48,850 nt of DNA from contig KB722759.1 in NCBI GenBank assembly GCA_000349905.1, positions 34,893 to 83,742 of the forward strand, read 5' to 3'. A model generated the notes under the pieces. That model was not told where the DNA came from. It made no database searches and saw only the letters and a list, made by a program, of their open reading frames with translations. Shown in pieces: positions 24,058 through 35,983 of the stretch; position 1 is the stretch's first letter, and every line of letters begins with the position of its first letter. This DNA comes from Volvariella volvacea V23 (Eukaryota; Basidiomycota; Agaricomycetes; Agaricales; Pluteaceae). Made by a program: the position numbers and the translations under genes.

Positions 24058-24271
24058 TGAAGAGAATAATTGATGCTGTAGAGGATAGTCAAGATCGTCT
24101 ATGAATTTCGAGAAGTTCCTGATGAAGTATGCTACAAATGCTAAGTATACAATCACCTATTTCTCCGTGCTATTTTACCGGGTCATCATTATGTGAGCAT
24201 TGTCTTGTTCCTATCCATTGCGCTCTGAGCCAAGCCGAGAAGCGCTTGACGTGGGAACGGCTGGCTCGGGG

Positions 24272-24397
24272 CTATCCTAAACAATGCGCTACAATCCCGT
24301 CGCACCGGCATTCCTGTTGAGGGAGAGAGGCTAGTTCCCTCATCAAGGCGGCGATGATGTTTCTGCTATCGTCTGCGGTTGGCCACTGCCATCTTCT
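24272..24397 (-). pseudogene. conserved coding remnant downstream of the NACHT-1 stop
   Basis: In the same frame as the last exon of NACHT-1, 41 codons run from just after its TAA (24400-24398) to a TAG at 24272. Their translation (WPTADDSRNIIAAL, then LPQQECRCDGIV) matches codon for codon the matching stretch beside NACHT-2 (WPSDDDSARMIVVL, then IPEQECRCDEIM). Protein-level conservation past a stop implies that the ancestral gene was longer and the stop is new, or that this copy is read through. Confidence 0.65.
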
Positions 24398-27300
24398 TTA
24401 GCCTTTCAGGCCAGCAACAAGGTATTGAAGATGACGCGAGACCAAATCCCTGAATTGCTGGAATTCGATGTGTAAAGCTGATCGGCTAAACAGCTTGTAA
24501 CAGCGCACCTCTATATACCATAGGGATAGCTTACGACGTCGATCCAGTTCTGGTCTCCTTTCCCGTAACTGTTTACACGAAATACCGCTCGATGTGAATT
24601 CACCGGCATGAAGAAACACGTCCTCTTCGAGGAACTCGTTAAGAGCCCATTTTACGATCGCAATCAGTACTGCAAAAGACCAACGGGTGACAGGAACGAG
24701 TTCCTTTAGGCGCTGCATCCTATCCAAACAATTCCAGAAGAAGTGGCTTCTGTACATGGTAATTACTCATTGGCTTTACTGATCAAAAAAGCAGACTTAC
24801 TGATAGTCATTCAACGCCTTTATTTTGGACGAAAAGGCATAAAGAACGTGGATAGAAGAAAATATAGGTCGGATAACAGAGGAACTTCCTTCGTCATAGA
24901 AAGAGACCAAGGAAGATATGGTCTTCAGCGAATGTTGTTCCAGCACGACCATAAGCAGCCATTCCTGCCACTCCTTCTGATAGCTAATGATGATCTTGTG
25001 GATGGTACAGGTGTGCTTTTCTGCTGGAAGCAAGCCCACATGCTGAATTGCAAGCCTTAGCAAGTCATCCGATTCGTACCAATCCAAGTTGTGGTAGATA
25101 GAATGAAGCCAGAACCTCAGGAAAAGCAATAGTGTTGAACGGAGAGGAAGTAAGCCCAACCGAAGATCTCGCGCCCAGCTGCCGAGTGACATATATGGGC
25201 CCTTATCAAAAAGGTCAGGAGGAAAGTTGTGTAAGACGTCCTATTGTGTTATGACCTGTAAGAAAACATCCTCCTGTCCTGAAAAACGCGTGGTTACCTG
25301 CCGTCCTTTTGGAATATGATGCCCGAGCCACAAGCGAAACTCGGTGGATCGATTTTTGTCGCCAGACCAGTAGGGCCATAGGACCAAACAATTTTCGCGC
25401 AGCCAATTAATCGCGTTTACTTGGGGGAGTGAATCCAATAGCCCTGGTGTTATTTGAATTAAAGTGTAGGGAAGAAAAAGCCATTGTCGTATTCCCCAGT
25501 ATCGTTCAGACTCCTCAAATAGAGTTACGTCCGGGGTAAGGGCTTGAAGCAGTACCTGACCTATCACCATAGAGTCTTGGATGCAATATGTACCACTGCG
25601 AGTTTTATCGTTCAAGTATTCGGAGAAGGACTTGTGGTAGATCTCAACCCTCCCGTCATCGTGATCCGGCACCATAAGAGTGGAGTGTAAGGGCTGGAGT
25701 ATGAGTCGAATATCACTAGCATCCTTTTTAAAAAATGCACCCAGCAAACGAGGTTGGCGTAGTCGATTGAACGGCCTATGGGTGTTCGTAAGCATGTGTG
25801 GGTTGTAAGTGAGCATAAACAAGCAAGGAAGAACGAGGTCGCCATTCTCTCTGTTGCATGCAGCTGTAAGTATCAGGTTGTATAACTGGTCGAGTGGAGC
25901 GAAGGCACGAGCTTTTTGATCGCTACATCTGTGGAAGATCGCATCCAATCTCTTAACTGGATTCCCGTCCTCCTCCTTCAACCACCGGATAATTGTGAGA
26001 GTATATATAAATTGTCCATTTGCGAGGTTAACAATTCGTTCAATTGTCCCTTCTGGTGGCCAATTTCGATTCCCAATTACCGACGCACGACGCCTACGTA
26101 TGTCGTTGAATGATATGTTGAGAATAAGGTGCATATCTGAGCGAGATTCCTCAGTTTCGGTAAGGATCATGTGAGGAAGTCGGAATTCCGCGGGATAATT
26201 ATGAATGAGTATATCAATTTCGGAAGCGATATGTGATTCTGGACGACTTGCAACTATAATCGCCAACCGTCCGCGAAGGTCGTGCACGTAGGAGCTGAGG
26301 AGAAGCCGGAGAAGTCGCTGCTGATCGGAAGGTGGGTCGCATTCATCTAATCCATCCACAACAATCAGTGACCGTTTGACCGTGTCGGTATCGAAGAAGA
26401 CTTGAAGCAGGGGCTGGATGACAAGGGCCTCCCATTGGTCCTCGAGTGTGTAATCCAGGACGGCAGGGTCTCGGGAAATCACGCGAGAAATAATTTCGCC
26501 AACACTGGGCATGATCATTGAGAGTCGATATGCAATTGTGGGGACAAAGGCCTTCAATGTATTGCGGTCGTTATCACTCCTCCAGAAGAAGAAGCTCCCT
26601 ATAAGCAGGCGTGGGTCATGGCGATCCAAGTTTTGGCAGAGTTGGCGAGAAATGGCAGATTTTCCAACACCCACTGGGCCTACCAGCCAAAGTACATCAG
26701 TCTCAGATCCTACACTAGCCACCCAAGGCTCGATATCAGCAAATATGGATTTGCGTGTTTCCGGGTTACATTTTGGCGCATCATCCCTGCTATCACCATT
26801 GAACATGGCTCGAATACAAATGTATGGTTGAAGTGTGCCAACGGCTACAACACAAGACATGAATGGATGATCCTTAATAGAAAGGAAAACCTACCGCTTT
26901 GCATGGATACAACGTTGTTGACGATGCTTCCCCTATTAACGATATATGCGCCATCAAAGAAATGGACAGAACTCGCAATCGTAGGCTTGTGAGTTCTGAT
27001 TGAGGTTGCTCGACATGTGGCATTCTGTACGTGGATAGATGCATTATGTGGCTGGGAGGGAGGCGTTACCTTTGTCAAGCTCGAAGCCCCTGCGCTATTC
27101 AGGCGCATTTTTAACGTCCCAAGATTCTGGTGTGCGTTGTGTATATGCATCTGTATTTTGTTGCGTGCTGATGCGAGAAAAACGGCGCTGTTGAGTAACC
27201 TATGGCATTGGGAATGACATTGGACGTACGCGTTGCACGAGGTGGGTAAGCGTCATCGACACCACCTTTATCGCCAGCTGTGGGTGGTGTAAGTCGGGTG

Positions 27301-27665
27301 GGTTTGGACAGGTGCGAGGAATACGATTGTGGATAGTGTTGACGAGATTGCAGCAGGTCTGAAGGAGCCACAGTATTAAACTCGGAGTTGCCACTTGCAT
27401 TGGGCAGGGCTTCAGATTCATAGATCACGGGCAACGGGGTACCGATAAAACGATCGATAGGGCCCACTAACAAATGCGCCGTTGGCCAAGTTTCCGTCCA
27501 TTCGTCTAACCTCGAGTCCCAGTCGTAGTAGTATGAGCCATAACTCCTGGCCGAATACAATGGTGGGTTCAAATCCTGGCTGCTATCTGATGACAGTTCA
27601 GTGCTGGAAGATCTTCGGGGAATTTGATGGCCAAAGCTGCGACGCCTTGAGTGGGACAGTCCCAT
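24398..27665 (-). CDS. NACHT domain NTPase, copy 1
   Basis: STAND-class signal NTPase of the NACHT group, in fungi often linked to non-self recognition (known for the family; the role here is inferred). Six exons, 974 residues: 27665-27230, 27089-27070, 27024-26895, 26844-25298, 25240-24801, 24749-24398. The Pro/Ser-rich N-terminus (about 1-150) is low in structure. Then comes VHFFDGAYIVNRGSIVNNV, the short polar repeat often found before fungal NACHT domains, then CNPETRKSIFADIEPW, Walker A GPVGVGKS (251-258) and Walker B SLIVVDGLDECD, followed by SRPESHI and WLKEEDGNP. The C-terminal part is helical, without ankyrin or WD40 repeats. The ATG at 27665 sits in ACCATGG. It is a paralog of the broken copy at 28622-31503; the long exon has 1547 bases here and 1548 there. 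Confidence 0.87.
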
Positions 27666-27858
27666 GGTTCTAACCAATGGTTGCAACGGTTGCGCACCGC
27701 TTTTTATGCCAATCTTTGGCGCTCGCTACGGCATTTGGCCGGGACCCTTGATGGGTTACTCCTGTCAACAGCATAGTAGCCTAATACCCCCTATCTCCTG
27801 CTCGCTCTGTCACGTGGCCAAGTGGGAGCATGCAGCGCATAAAGAGATTCAAGAATTA

Positions 27859-27917
27859 ATGAAGACCTTCAAACCTTCCAGTAATGTAGTTGATTCACAA
27901 TGCAAGAGGCAAGCAAT
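27859..27917 (+). pseudogene. relic of the first exon of an EST1/SMG7-like gene
   Basis: The start codon and the next 18 codons (translation ending SQCKRQA) closely match the beginning of the intact EST1-like gene at 32086 (ending SQCKRQV); the sequence just upstream is also similar. No further EST1 sequence follows: it changes directly into NACHT-like sequence. This is therefore a cut copy left at a duplication border, not a gene. Confidence 0.7.
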
Positions 27918-28140
27918 CCCCTTATTGTGTTCTGCTGGAAGTATTCTTTAATAGTTCCAACACAAGTTTTGATGCATGGTCAATCAAGCAGAACCAGAGC
28001 CCCAGAAAGAGCAGCAATATTGAGCAATTGCAAGGAGAAAGTGACTCCGATTGCAGGACCCACGCCTAGCTATCATTGAGCTTCATATACAGGTCTACGC
28101 TAAGGAGTTTTATAGTATGTCCCGTTTCATGGCAGAATAA
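27918..28140 (-). pseudogene. decayed fragment of a third NACHT gene
   Basis: Read on the minus strand, this stretch aligns with the end of the fourth intron and start of the fifth exon of the NACHT genes: ATGAAAC..GGAC, then GTAGACC..TATATG, AGCT.G.CG.GG, CAATCGG.GTC.CTTTCTCCT, TTCTGG/TCTGGTTCTG and CCAGCAGA. Many substitutions and small gaps break the frame. It is a remnant, joined to the EST1-like exon relic. Confidence 0.65.
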
Positions 28141-28329
28141 ATATACGCCATGTGCGAAAGAAGTTTTTAATAATGAGTGGACGGCGTCGGCTAGAACTAG
28201 AATTGGCACGGCTTCGATGTGGTCCTCTCGCACCCAAAAGATTGCTCAGCCTTTCTTCCGTGGAGTAGAAAACGACTCTATGCCTCTACACCACCTTGCG
28301 ATCAACTTCGACGTCGATTTGAACCGCGC

Positions 28330-28621
28330 TCATTATTTCATCGCACCTGCATTCCTGTTCGGGTATAGAGATCAACTCATTCTCCAAAACAACTATCATC
28401 CGTGCGCTATCATCATCGCTAGGCCACTCCTTTCTTTTGTGGCCCTTCAGACTAGCAACTAGGTCTCGAAGAGGGCCCGCAGCTAATTCATCGAATCGAT
28501 GCAGTCAAATAACACATGATGAGCAACATATTCGCTGAATTCACCAGGTGAATCAACACACCTCAATATACCACAGGGATAATGCTCGTCGTTTGCTAAA
28601 TTCCGGTTCATACTCATACCC
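28330..28621 (-). pseudogene. decayed 3' tail of NACHT copy 2
   Basis: Continues in frame after the TGA at 28622. It still encodes PEFSKRRALSLWYIEV, matching PELDRRRKLSLWYIEV of copy 1, then more stops. A clean open part follows: RDLVASLKGHKRKEWPSDDD, then IPEQECRCDEIM, matching the sequence past the stop of copy 1. It shows that copy 2 lost its C-terminus by point mutations. Confidence 0.65.
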
Positions 28622-31503
28622 TCAAGACCAGTTCCCAAAACTGCCCCATATGAAAGCAGCAGCATTTTGAAATCCTCTATCTTCCATAAATCCAACGAGA
28701 ACCCATTGTACGATTGCGGTGAGTACCGTCAGAGATCGTTGGGTTAATAAAACAGATTCATCGAGGCGCTGCATTTTATTAAGGCAGTTCCAAAAGAAAT
28801 AGCTCCTGCGATTAGGCAAGTGTTAGCGTTCATCGAGCTGCCCAATAAAAAAGGAGAATTACCTCGGATCGCGCAATGTATTTACTCCCCACCAGAAAGC
28901 ATAAAGGATGTGTGCCGAAGGAAGGATGGGATGGATGACAGAGGCACGCTCATCATCGTAGGATGAAATCAATGATGGTATTGTTGGTGAAGTAATTTCC
29001 TGTGAGCATTGTTCCGAAACGAGCATTAGAAACCATTCCTGCCATTCCAGGTCATGCTCAAATATGGCCTTATGAGCAATACAAGTGTGCCTCTCTGCTG
29101 GCACCAAGCCGATGCTTTGAATAGCAAACCGTAGCAAGTCGGCGAATAAATACCAGCTCGAATCGTGATCAATCGAATGGAGCCAGAACCTCAGGAATAG
29201 TAGTGATGTAGAACGAGGAGAAAGCGACCCCGATTGTAGATCCCGCGTCCAGCTATCGAGCGACATATATGGGTCTACATCAAAAAGGTCTGGGGGGAAG
29301 CCTCGTAATACGTCCTGTTTCATTGCAACACGTTAGCCTAGATACTCGTGATTTGAATTTAGCTACCTCTCGCTCTTTTGGAATGCAACGAACTAGACAC
29401 CTATGGAATTCTTTGTATCGGTCTTGGTCTTCAATCCAATTTGGCCACAACACCAAGCAATTCTCGCGCAGCCAGTTAACGCAGTTTATTTGCGAAAGCG
29501 CATCCAGCAGGTCCGGGGTCATGACAATCGACGTGAATGGAAGGAGAAGCCACTGATGTACTCCCCTATACCGGTCGGGCACATCAAATCGGGTGACGTC
29601 CGGTGTTAGCGCTTGGATTAACAACTGACCTAATACTTTAGAGTCCTGGATGCAGTAAGACCAACTGCGATTTTTGTCGTTCAGATATTCGGAAAATGAT
29701 TTGTGGTAGACTCCGATTATGCCGTTATCGTCGTCCGGTACAACAAGGACAGAGTGCAGAGGTTGGAGTGTGATTCGCATATCGCCGAGGTCCTTCTTGA
29801 AAAATGCGCTGAGTGAACGAAATTGGTTGAGTCGATTGGATCGTCCGTAAGTACCAAGGTGCGTGTGGGGTTGGTAGGTTAGCATGTACAAGCAGGGAAG
29901 GACAAGGTCGCCGCTCTCCTTGCTGCATGCAACTATAAGGATCAAATTGTATAGCCTATCAAGCGAAGCAAATGCGCGGGCTTTCTGGTCGTTACAGCTT
30001 TCGAAAATGGCTTCTAATCTCTTGACGGGGTTCCCGTCCTCCTCCTTCAACCACCGCACGATAGTGAGAGTATAGATGAATTGACCATTCGCAAGGTCAA
30101 TGATGCGTTCAATTGTTCCATCAGGAGGCCAATGTCGGTTTCCAATGATTAATGCACGGTGCCTGCGTATATCATTGAAGGATGTAGTAAGAATGAGCCG
30201 CATATCGGCGCGAGATTCCTCCGTCTCGGTTAACATTAGATGGGGGAGTCGAAATCGTGAAGGAAAATCAAAAATGAGCGAATCGATTTCCGAAGTGATA
30301 TGCGCCTCTGGTCGACTCGCAATTAGGATAGCTATTCGCTGATGAAGACCACGCTCGTAGACTGTAAGCAGGAGTCGAAGAAGTCGTTGCTGGCTGGCCT
30401 GTGGCTCGCATTCATCCAACCCGTCGATCACAATCAATGACCGTTGAGTGTAATCAGCGTTAGAAAATGCTTGAAGTAGAGGTTTGACGACCAGAGCTTC
30501 CCATTGGTCTTCTAACGTACAGTTCAGGACAGCGGGGTCTTGGGTGAGTGCCTGGTAAATCAATTCCTTGGCCTCGGGCATGACCTTGCAAAGGCGATAT
30601 GCGATAGTAGGGACAAATGCCTTCAACGTATTGCGGTTGTTGTCATTTCTCCAGAAAAAAAAAGCTTCCCGCGATTAACTGGGGATCCTGCTGGTCCAAG
30701 TCCTCGCATATATGGCGAACAATAGCCGATTTACCGACCCCCACTGGGCCAACCAGCCAGAGCATGTCATTATCAGAGTCTGAGCTGACCGCCCACGGTT
30801 CAATATCGGCAAAAATGGATTTGCGTGTTTCAGGGTGGCACTTTGGCGCGTCATCTCTGTTGTCGCCGTTGAACATAGCTCGCGTGCAAATGTACGGTTG
30901 CAGTATATCGACCGCTAGCAATACCAAATTACTAGGCATTTCTCCAGAGAAGGCAAAAATACACACCACTTCGAGGTAAGCCAACGTAGTTGACGATGTT
31001 TCCGTGGTTGACAATCGACGCGTCGTTGAAGAAGTAGGCATTGTTTGCTGACTTGTGAATACTAAATTTAGTTTGTTCCCCAAATGGTTTTCCATGCCGA
31101 AGGACGCACCGCGTGAATCGATGCTGTATTACGTGCCAGTGCCTGGGAGGGTAATCGATGCATCAAATGTGTCGACCTGAGTCCTGGAGCTGCGACACTA
31201 CTTCCCCACATCCCTGGTGTCAAGTGCGGCTGGTGTGCACTATACATTAACATCCGATTCTGACTGCTTGCTATAGAGGCGATGGTGAATGAATCTAGTG
31301 GCTCAAAGAAGGCCGTTGGACTTACGCAGAACGTGATGTGGTGCGTGTGATGGATAGACGGGGCTATAGGTATCTCCACCCCCAAGCGTGGGTGGTATAA
31401 CATGAGCCAGCTGGGATTGGTAGAAGGGTGACCCCCGTGAGTACGTTTCTGGGTACTGCTGGTAAAATGGGCCTGGACTTGAGTGAGAGATCCCCAGACC
31501 CAT
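28622..31503 (-). pseudogene. NACHT domain NTPase, copy 2, frameshifted
   Basis: Direct-repeat paralog of NACHT-1. Clear exons: 30967 upwards (containing YFFNDASIVNHGNIVNYVG, 5' border unresolved), 30914-29367, 29314-28863, 28805-28622. A likely first exon is 31503-31326 (ends SPVYPSHAPHHVL). Walker A GPVGVGKS and Walker B SLIVIDGLDECE are intact. The long exon carries nine T (positions 30655-30663) in the codons for GSFFFW, where eight are needed, so the frame breaks 40 residues after Walker A. The rest of that exon is open for 448 codons and equal in length to copy 1. A TGA at 28624-28622 ends the last exon early. Either it is a young pseudogene, or the homopolymer is a sequencing error and only the C-terminus is lost. 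Confidence 0.8.
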
Positions 31504-32085
31504 CGAAGCGGGGAGGACTTCAGATGAATGGGCCAAATGACGGGCACCTGCATTAATATGTGGCAGCGTATTTTGAATTTCTGGTTGCCACGAAGGTTGC
31601 TGAGGGTGGTGTGGAAATGACTGTTAATGTCGTTGCATCCTCGTGAGGCATTGGCAAGTTGGATGGGTGGAATTAAGATCGGACTGGATAATTCGGTTGT
31701 GATATAGCTCTGGTCGAAGCTTGCTGATGGTGCACTGCATTGAACGCAGTTTGGTGTTCAGTACTGCCACATCTGACATTCGCAGATCTCTGCGCACTTG
31801 GACCCTTCACCAATTTCTCCCACCCACAGCATCGCTTCTGCCCTTTTAGCTTGCTGTAGCCCTATTGCTCTTAGTCTCACCTAAAGGGGTGATTTTTTTC
31901 CGACTAGCTCATCTAGAATTATGTCCACAAATGTCACGGTTGACACCCTCGCAACGTGAGTTACGGTACTTTGGTACTCTTGTCCACCCAGCCCTGAATA
32001 AATTCCTCTCCACTTCCCACTCTTCTGTCATATTCTGTCATGGAACAGCGAGGCGAACTCAACTCATTCAAAGCTCAAGGATTTA
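31504..32085. promoter_or_regulatory. divergent region between NACHT-2 and the EST1-like gene
   Basis: About 580 bases between the likely NACHT-2 start (minus) and the EST1-like start (plus). An open frame on the minus strand continues to about 31618 behind a possible acceptor (TTAACAG), so an extra 5' exon of NACHT-2 may lie here. The proximal part resembles the flank of the EST1 relic at about 27800-27858. Confidence 0.45.
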
Positions 32086-35018
32086 ATGGAAAGCTTCAAT
32101 CCTTCGAATAAAGAAGTGGAATCCCAATGCAAGAGGCAGGTCACCCGCGTATCTGCAGTAAAGCAATCACTAACCATTTTACTACCTATCGCTTTCAACA
32201 ATCAAGACTAAGAAACGAGCTGAGACGCCTTTATGAGTGCCTGCTAATCCTACATACATATGCACCAGAATCGAGGGAAGTAGAAAGCCATCTTTGGACG
32301 CAGACTTCGTACAGCTTTATCAATGCCTACAAGGAGCGCATTAAGTCCTTGGACCAACCAAGCGACAGTGGACGAAGCAATCAACCTAGCACGCAAGGTA
32401 GATCGGGACCCATAGAACAAAGTTCGGACCAACTTCGACAGAAAGAATACCGTAAAGTACTCCAAAAGTTCCAACAACTCCTGTCCGAAGAAAGCAAATA
32501 TTGGAGTTTATTGCTGTTGAGGTTATGCCGCATGTTCAGCTTGGATGAAGCTCGTCAGGCTTTGGTGACATTGGAGATATTGAGCAATAGCTCCGCTTCC
32601 TTCTCTGATGCCGTTTCTCAATTTCAGATACTTCCTGCTCCGACTTGGGTGCCTGAAGAATTGGAAGAAAAGACTTCGCCGCCATCTTCGGATGTTGAAA
32701 GGGATAGCCTGATCTTCATCGTGGTGAAAATTCTGGTCTACCTTGGGGATATCGCGCGGTACAAGGAGCTCTATAACGACAGTAACGGACGGCCCAGGGC
32801 AGGTCATCACGATAACATCCCAGCTAAAATAGTTCGCAAGCGAAACGGGGAGCCTAGGGCGCTAGCTCACATTGCTCACCGGAGGGATTATTCCAAGGCA
32901 AAGCAGTTCTACGAGCAAGCTCAGGCCCTATACCCTGCGTACGGACAGCCATATTACCAACTCGGCATAGTCGCAGCCTGGGATCGCAAGACGTTTTTTT
33001 CGCACTATTATTACTATCGTGCACTATCCGTAGCATGGCCTGCGGAATCGGCGGAGGATAGCCTCAACCGCAATCTGAAAGCGGCATTGGACACGTGGAT
33101 CTCCAAGGATCGGGAAAAGCGCGCCCAACCTGTCAAGGAACTTGGTGAGGTGGAGAGGCTTGATGCATTCAGAGAGAGATTGCTCGTACTTCATGCGTTG
33201 TGGAAAGTAGGCTTGGAGGAAGGTTACGAAAAGTACGTTTCATCCTTGACTATTTGACGCCCGATTTCTTCATGCATTTTACAGAATGGAGGCCCTCTCG
33301 CCACTTCATCGTCAAATGACATACGAAGACTGCCATTTCCTCTTATCCGATTGCCAGCTCCCAGCAGAAAGCTTAATCAAGGCAGTCATCATGTCTCAAA
33401 GCGCGCTGTACAGGCTCCAGACGCAATTATCCCGCGATCCTTCGCCACGAGTCGCTATTTCTGCCGACGACCTCGTCCTGATTGAATACGAGATATTCAT
33501 GCACATACTCGACCTTCACCGCGCGCTTCTTGACGTTGCGCGACAACAGCTCAAACGGCCGATTCCCATTGGCGACGATGCTGAGTATGCTGCTCAGCGA
33601 ATATCATCGACCTTTTGGCGAATGTTCCCTTCACTCCGCGTGGCTGGGAGGTGGCTTCGAGCCAATTACGACTTCATCACCACGGACCCAGAATTCCTTG
33701 CGTATTGCATCAGTGAGGGCCGCACAAATAATAAGGTCTATAAATCCCGGTCCGGAAAACTGAGCGCCTATTCATTGGCGACGAGAAATTTCTGGGAGAT
33801 TTATGCGGATTTTATACGCATTTTGTCGCAGAAGTATATGAAAGGCAATCTACCGAAGCAGGATCCACAGATGAATGAGGATAAGGACAACGATCTGGAA
33901 GGGTTCTTACCTTTGAAGTTTAATGAAGAAGGATCAGGACATGTCGGAGAGAAACGGCCAAACGAAGTTCAACTGGCGAGGGTTTGGGATATTTTGGAGG
34001 ATGCAAATGCGATTGCGAGGCTACCTGTGAGTCTTTTTAGCTGATGCCCTGAGCGCGCTATTCATAGCATCAATAGAATTCACCAATTCAGCGAGTGAGG
34101 AACGTCATTATCACGAGGGGTCTGGAAGAAGATCCTCAATCTCCTGGTTTGTTTTGATTCTCCTTCTCGCGTTACGTTCATTCTTAGCCGACGACAGTAT
34201 TGGGGCAAGAAAGAGATGCTATGAAAGAGGATGACGACCTCCTCCGAGAAACTGTCGATACAGCCGTCAATTACTCCTCTATATCTTCATCACTGTCTTT
34301 ACGAACCACAGCCCTGCCGGATACGTTACCGCGAGATTTTACTTCTTATGCACAGGCTTTGCCCTTTGGCACGTCGACCTCGCCCCCTCATAACTCAACT
34401 TTCCCTCGTCCCCTTTCGCCTCCTCGTGCACCTCCTGGGGTGACACCTAAAGCATTGCCAGCGTCTCACAATGTCCTGGGGCCCTCCATCTGGAGTGTGT
34501 CAAGCGACGAACTTGCTCCTGTGCCCAGCGTTGTAAATCACAACCATCCCCATGTCCCTTCAAACAGGCGCCCATCTGAGTCACAGCCACAATCTGCCGG
34601 AGTACAACAAATCCAAAGTCATCAAGGTGGGCTGTTGGCCCCGACCGCTGGAGCAGCAGGTGCCTTATATACCACTTCGCCTGGTGATGTCATTATTAGG
34701 CCCAATTGGGGCAGTTATCCTCAACCACAGCGACTCCCTTCTCCGCCGATGCAATCATTCAGAGGCTCGACCCGCAATCAACCTCATGAGCACCCTCCTC
34801 GTGCTTCTCTCCAGCAACAAGCTGCAATGAGAAGTGCGCCATCGGCTATACGATCGGAGGTTAGAAGGAGTACGATTGGAGGTTCAATGAATATGTCTGG
34901 TGCGCAACGCAGGGTGGAATCGGGAGTGGGTTTTCGCAAGCGTCGTCGGGAAGACGAACCCAGCCAAGCCATGGCTATGGCTATAGTCAAGGACGTGTTT
35001 GATTGGGTGCTCAAGTGA
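32086..35018 (+). CDS. EST1/SMG7-like protein with EST1 DNA/RNA-binding domain
   Basis: Relative of Est1/SMG5/SMG7, which act in telomerase recruitment or nonsense-mediated mRNA decay through a 14-3-3-like and helical-hairpin domain; which role holds here cannot be told. Five exons, 902 residues: 32086-32135, 32207-33232, 33285-34026, 34077-34146, 34198-35018. Seen: LRRLYECLLILHTYAPESRE and WTQTSYSFINAYKERI (N-terminal helices), VVKILVYLGDIARYKELYND, DYSKAKQFYEQAQALYPAYGQPYYQLGIVAAWD and HYYYYRALSVAWPAES (the EST1 core), then a Pro/Ser-rich tail and a basic patch GFRKRRRED near the end. Intron 1 is uncertain: a GC donor (AG|GCAGGT) with acceptor CAAG gives R-L-R-N-E-L in frame; a GT donor at 32148 with acceptor 32219 is the alternative. 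The gene sits head-to-head with NACHT-2. Confidence 0.86.
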
Positions 35019-35983
35019 AATACAAGGCGGGTTATCTTGCCTTATGAGCAATGCTATGTTTTCCTTTGATGTCTTCGTTCGAGTGTATTGTAGGAATGAG
35101 AAGTAACCATCTCGAGTGTAGTATACGACTTGTTTTCTATCTTGTCCATGTCGTCCTTTTCAGATGTATAAACTTTTTGGTTACCCAAAGGATGCGATAG
35201 GTCCAGTGTCCATGAAAGGATAAAACCACAGATCTATAAATACATACATCGCGATTTTACGAGCCGCATGGCATTTGTTCGCATCATCGCTCATAACTTC
35301 GAGTCCTTTCTGGGTTGATATTCTGTTACATTGACAATAGTAAAGCGCATTATGCACTCTCCGACCTTGGGACTTGTATCTGGCAGTGGAAATGCGTGCG
35401 TCTATTTGTCACAACGCCGGAACTGGCAGGGATTTCCTGTACTGCCAACACCGCTGCAACGAGGCTGATGTTTGATCCCCTCGGGCAATCAGTCGGCCCA
35501 TTTGTCCCTGGGGAGGGTGTCCTCGGGTCTGACACAATGCTGCAGGTATATACAGGCTTATTGAGGATAGTGGTGAGGTGATATGGTCACATGAGGACCT
35601 ACAGCTTACTGAACTCCTGTGCTGGGGTTCCTATCGCGGTCCTGAGCGGTATGTCGGGAATTTGACTGTGGAGCGAGGAGGGTGGTGTACAGCCTTGGGT
35701 ACTGTTGGGTAGATATTCTGTTGATGATGGACTAAATGTGTTACTGTAAGCACATTGACTGAGCCACCCTGATATCAAATATCAAACCTTGCCTTCCCTT
35801 GGGACTCCTTGCCCGACGTCCCCCACACCCACCACGATTTATTCCAACCTTTTCCTCTGATTTTTTCCTGGGCGCTTTTCTTGTCTTCCTCGAGAACTGA
35901 AACAAGCTCCCAAACTTGTGATTTCAGTCGTTTATTGTATAAAGTTTGCTACCAAGGTCTCTTGGCTTTCCCCCGGTTTTCTG
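35019..35983. other. intergenic region, about 1 kb
   Basis: 3' flank of the EST1-like gene and 5' flank of the membrane protein gene (both plus). Pyrimidine-rich just before 35984. No coding signal beyond short chance frames. Confidence 0.5.

Noticed and set aside
28076..28462. 128-codon plus-strand frame
   Set aside because: Lies antisense to the decayed NACHT tail and relic; the minus-strand homology explains the sequence.
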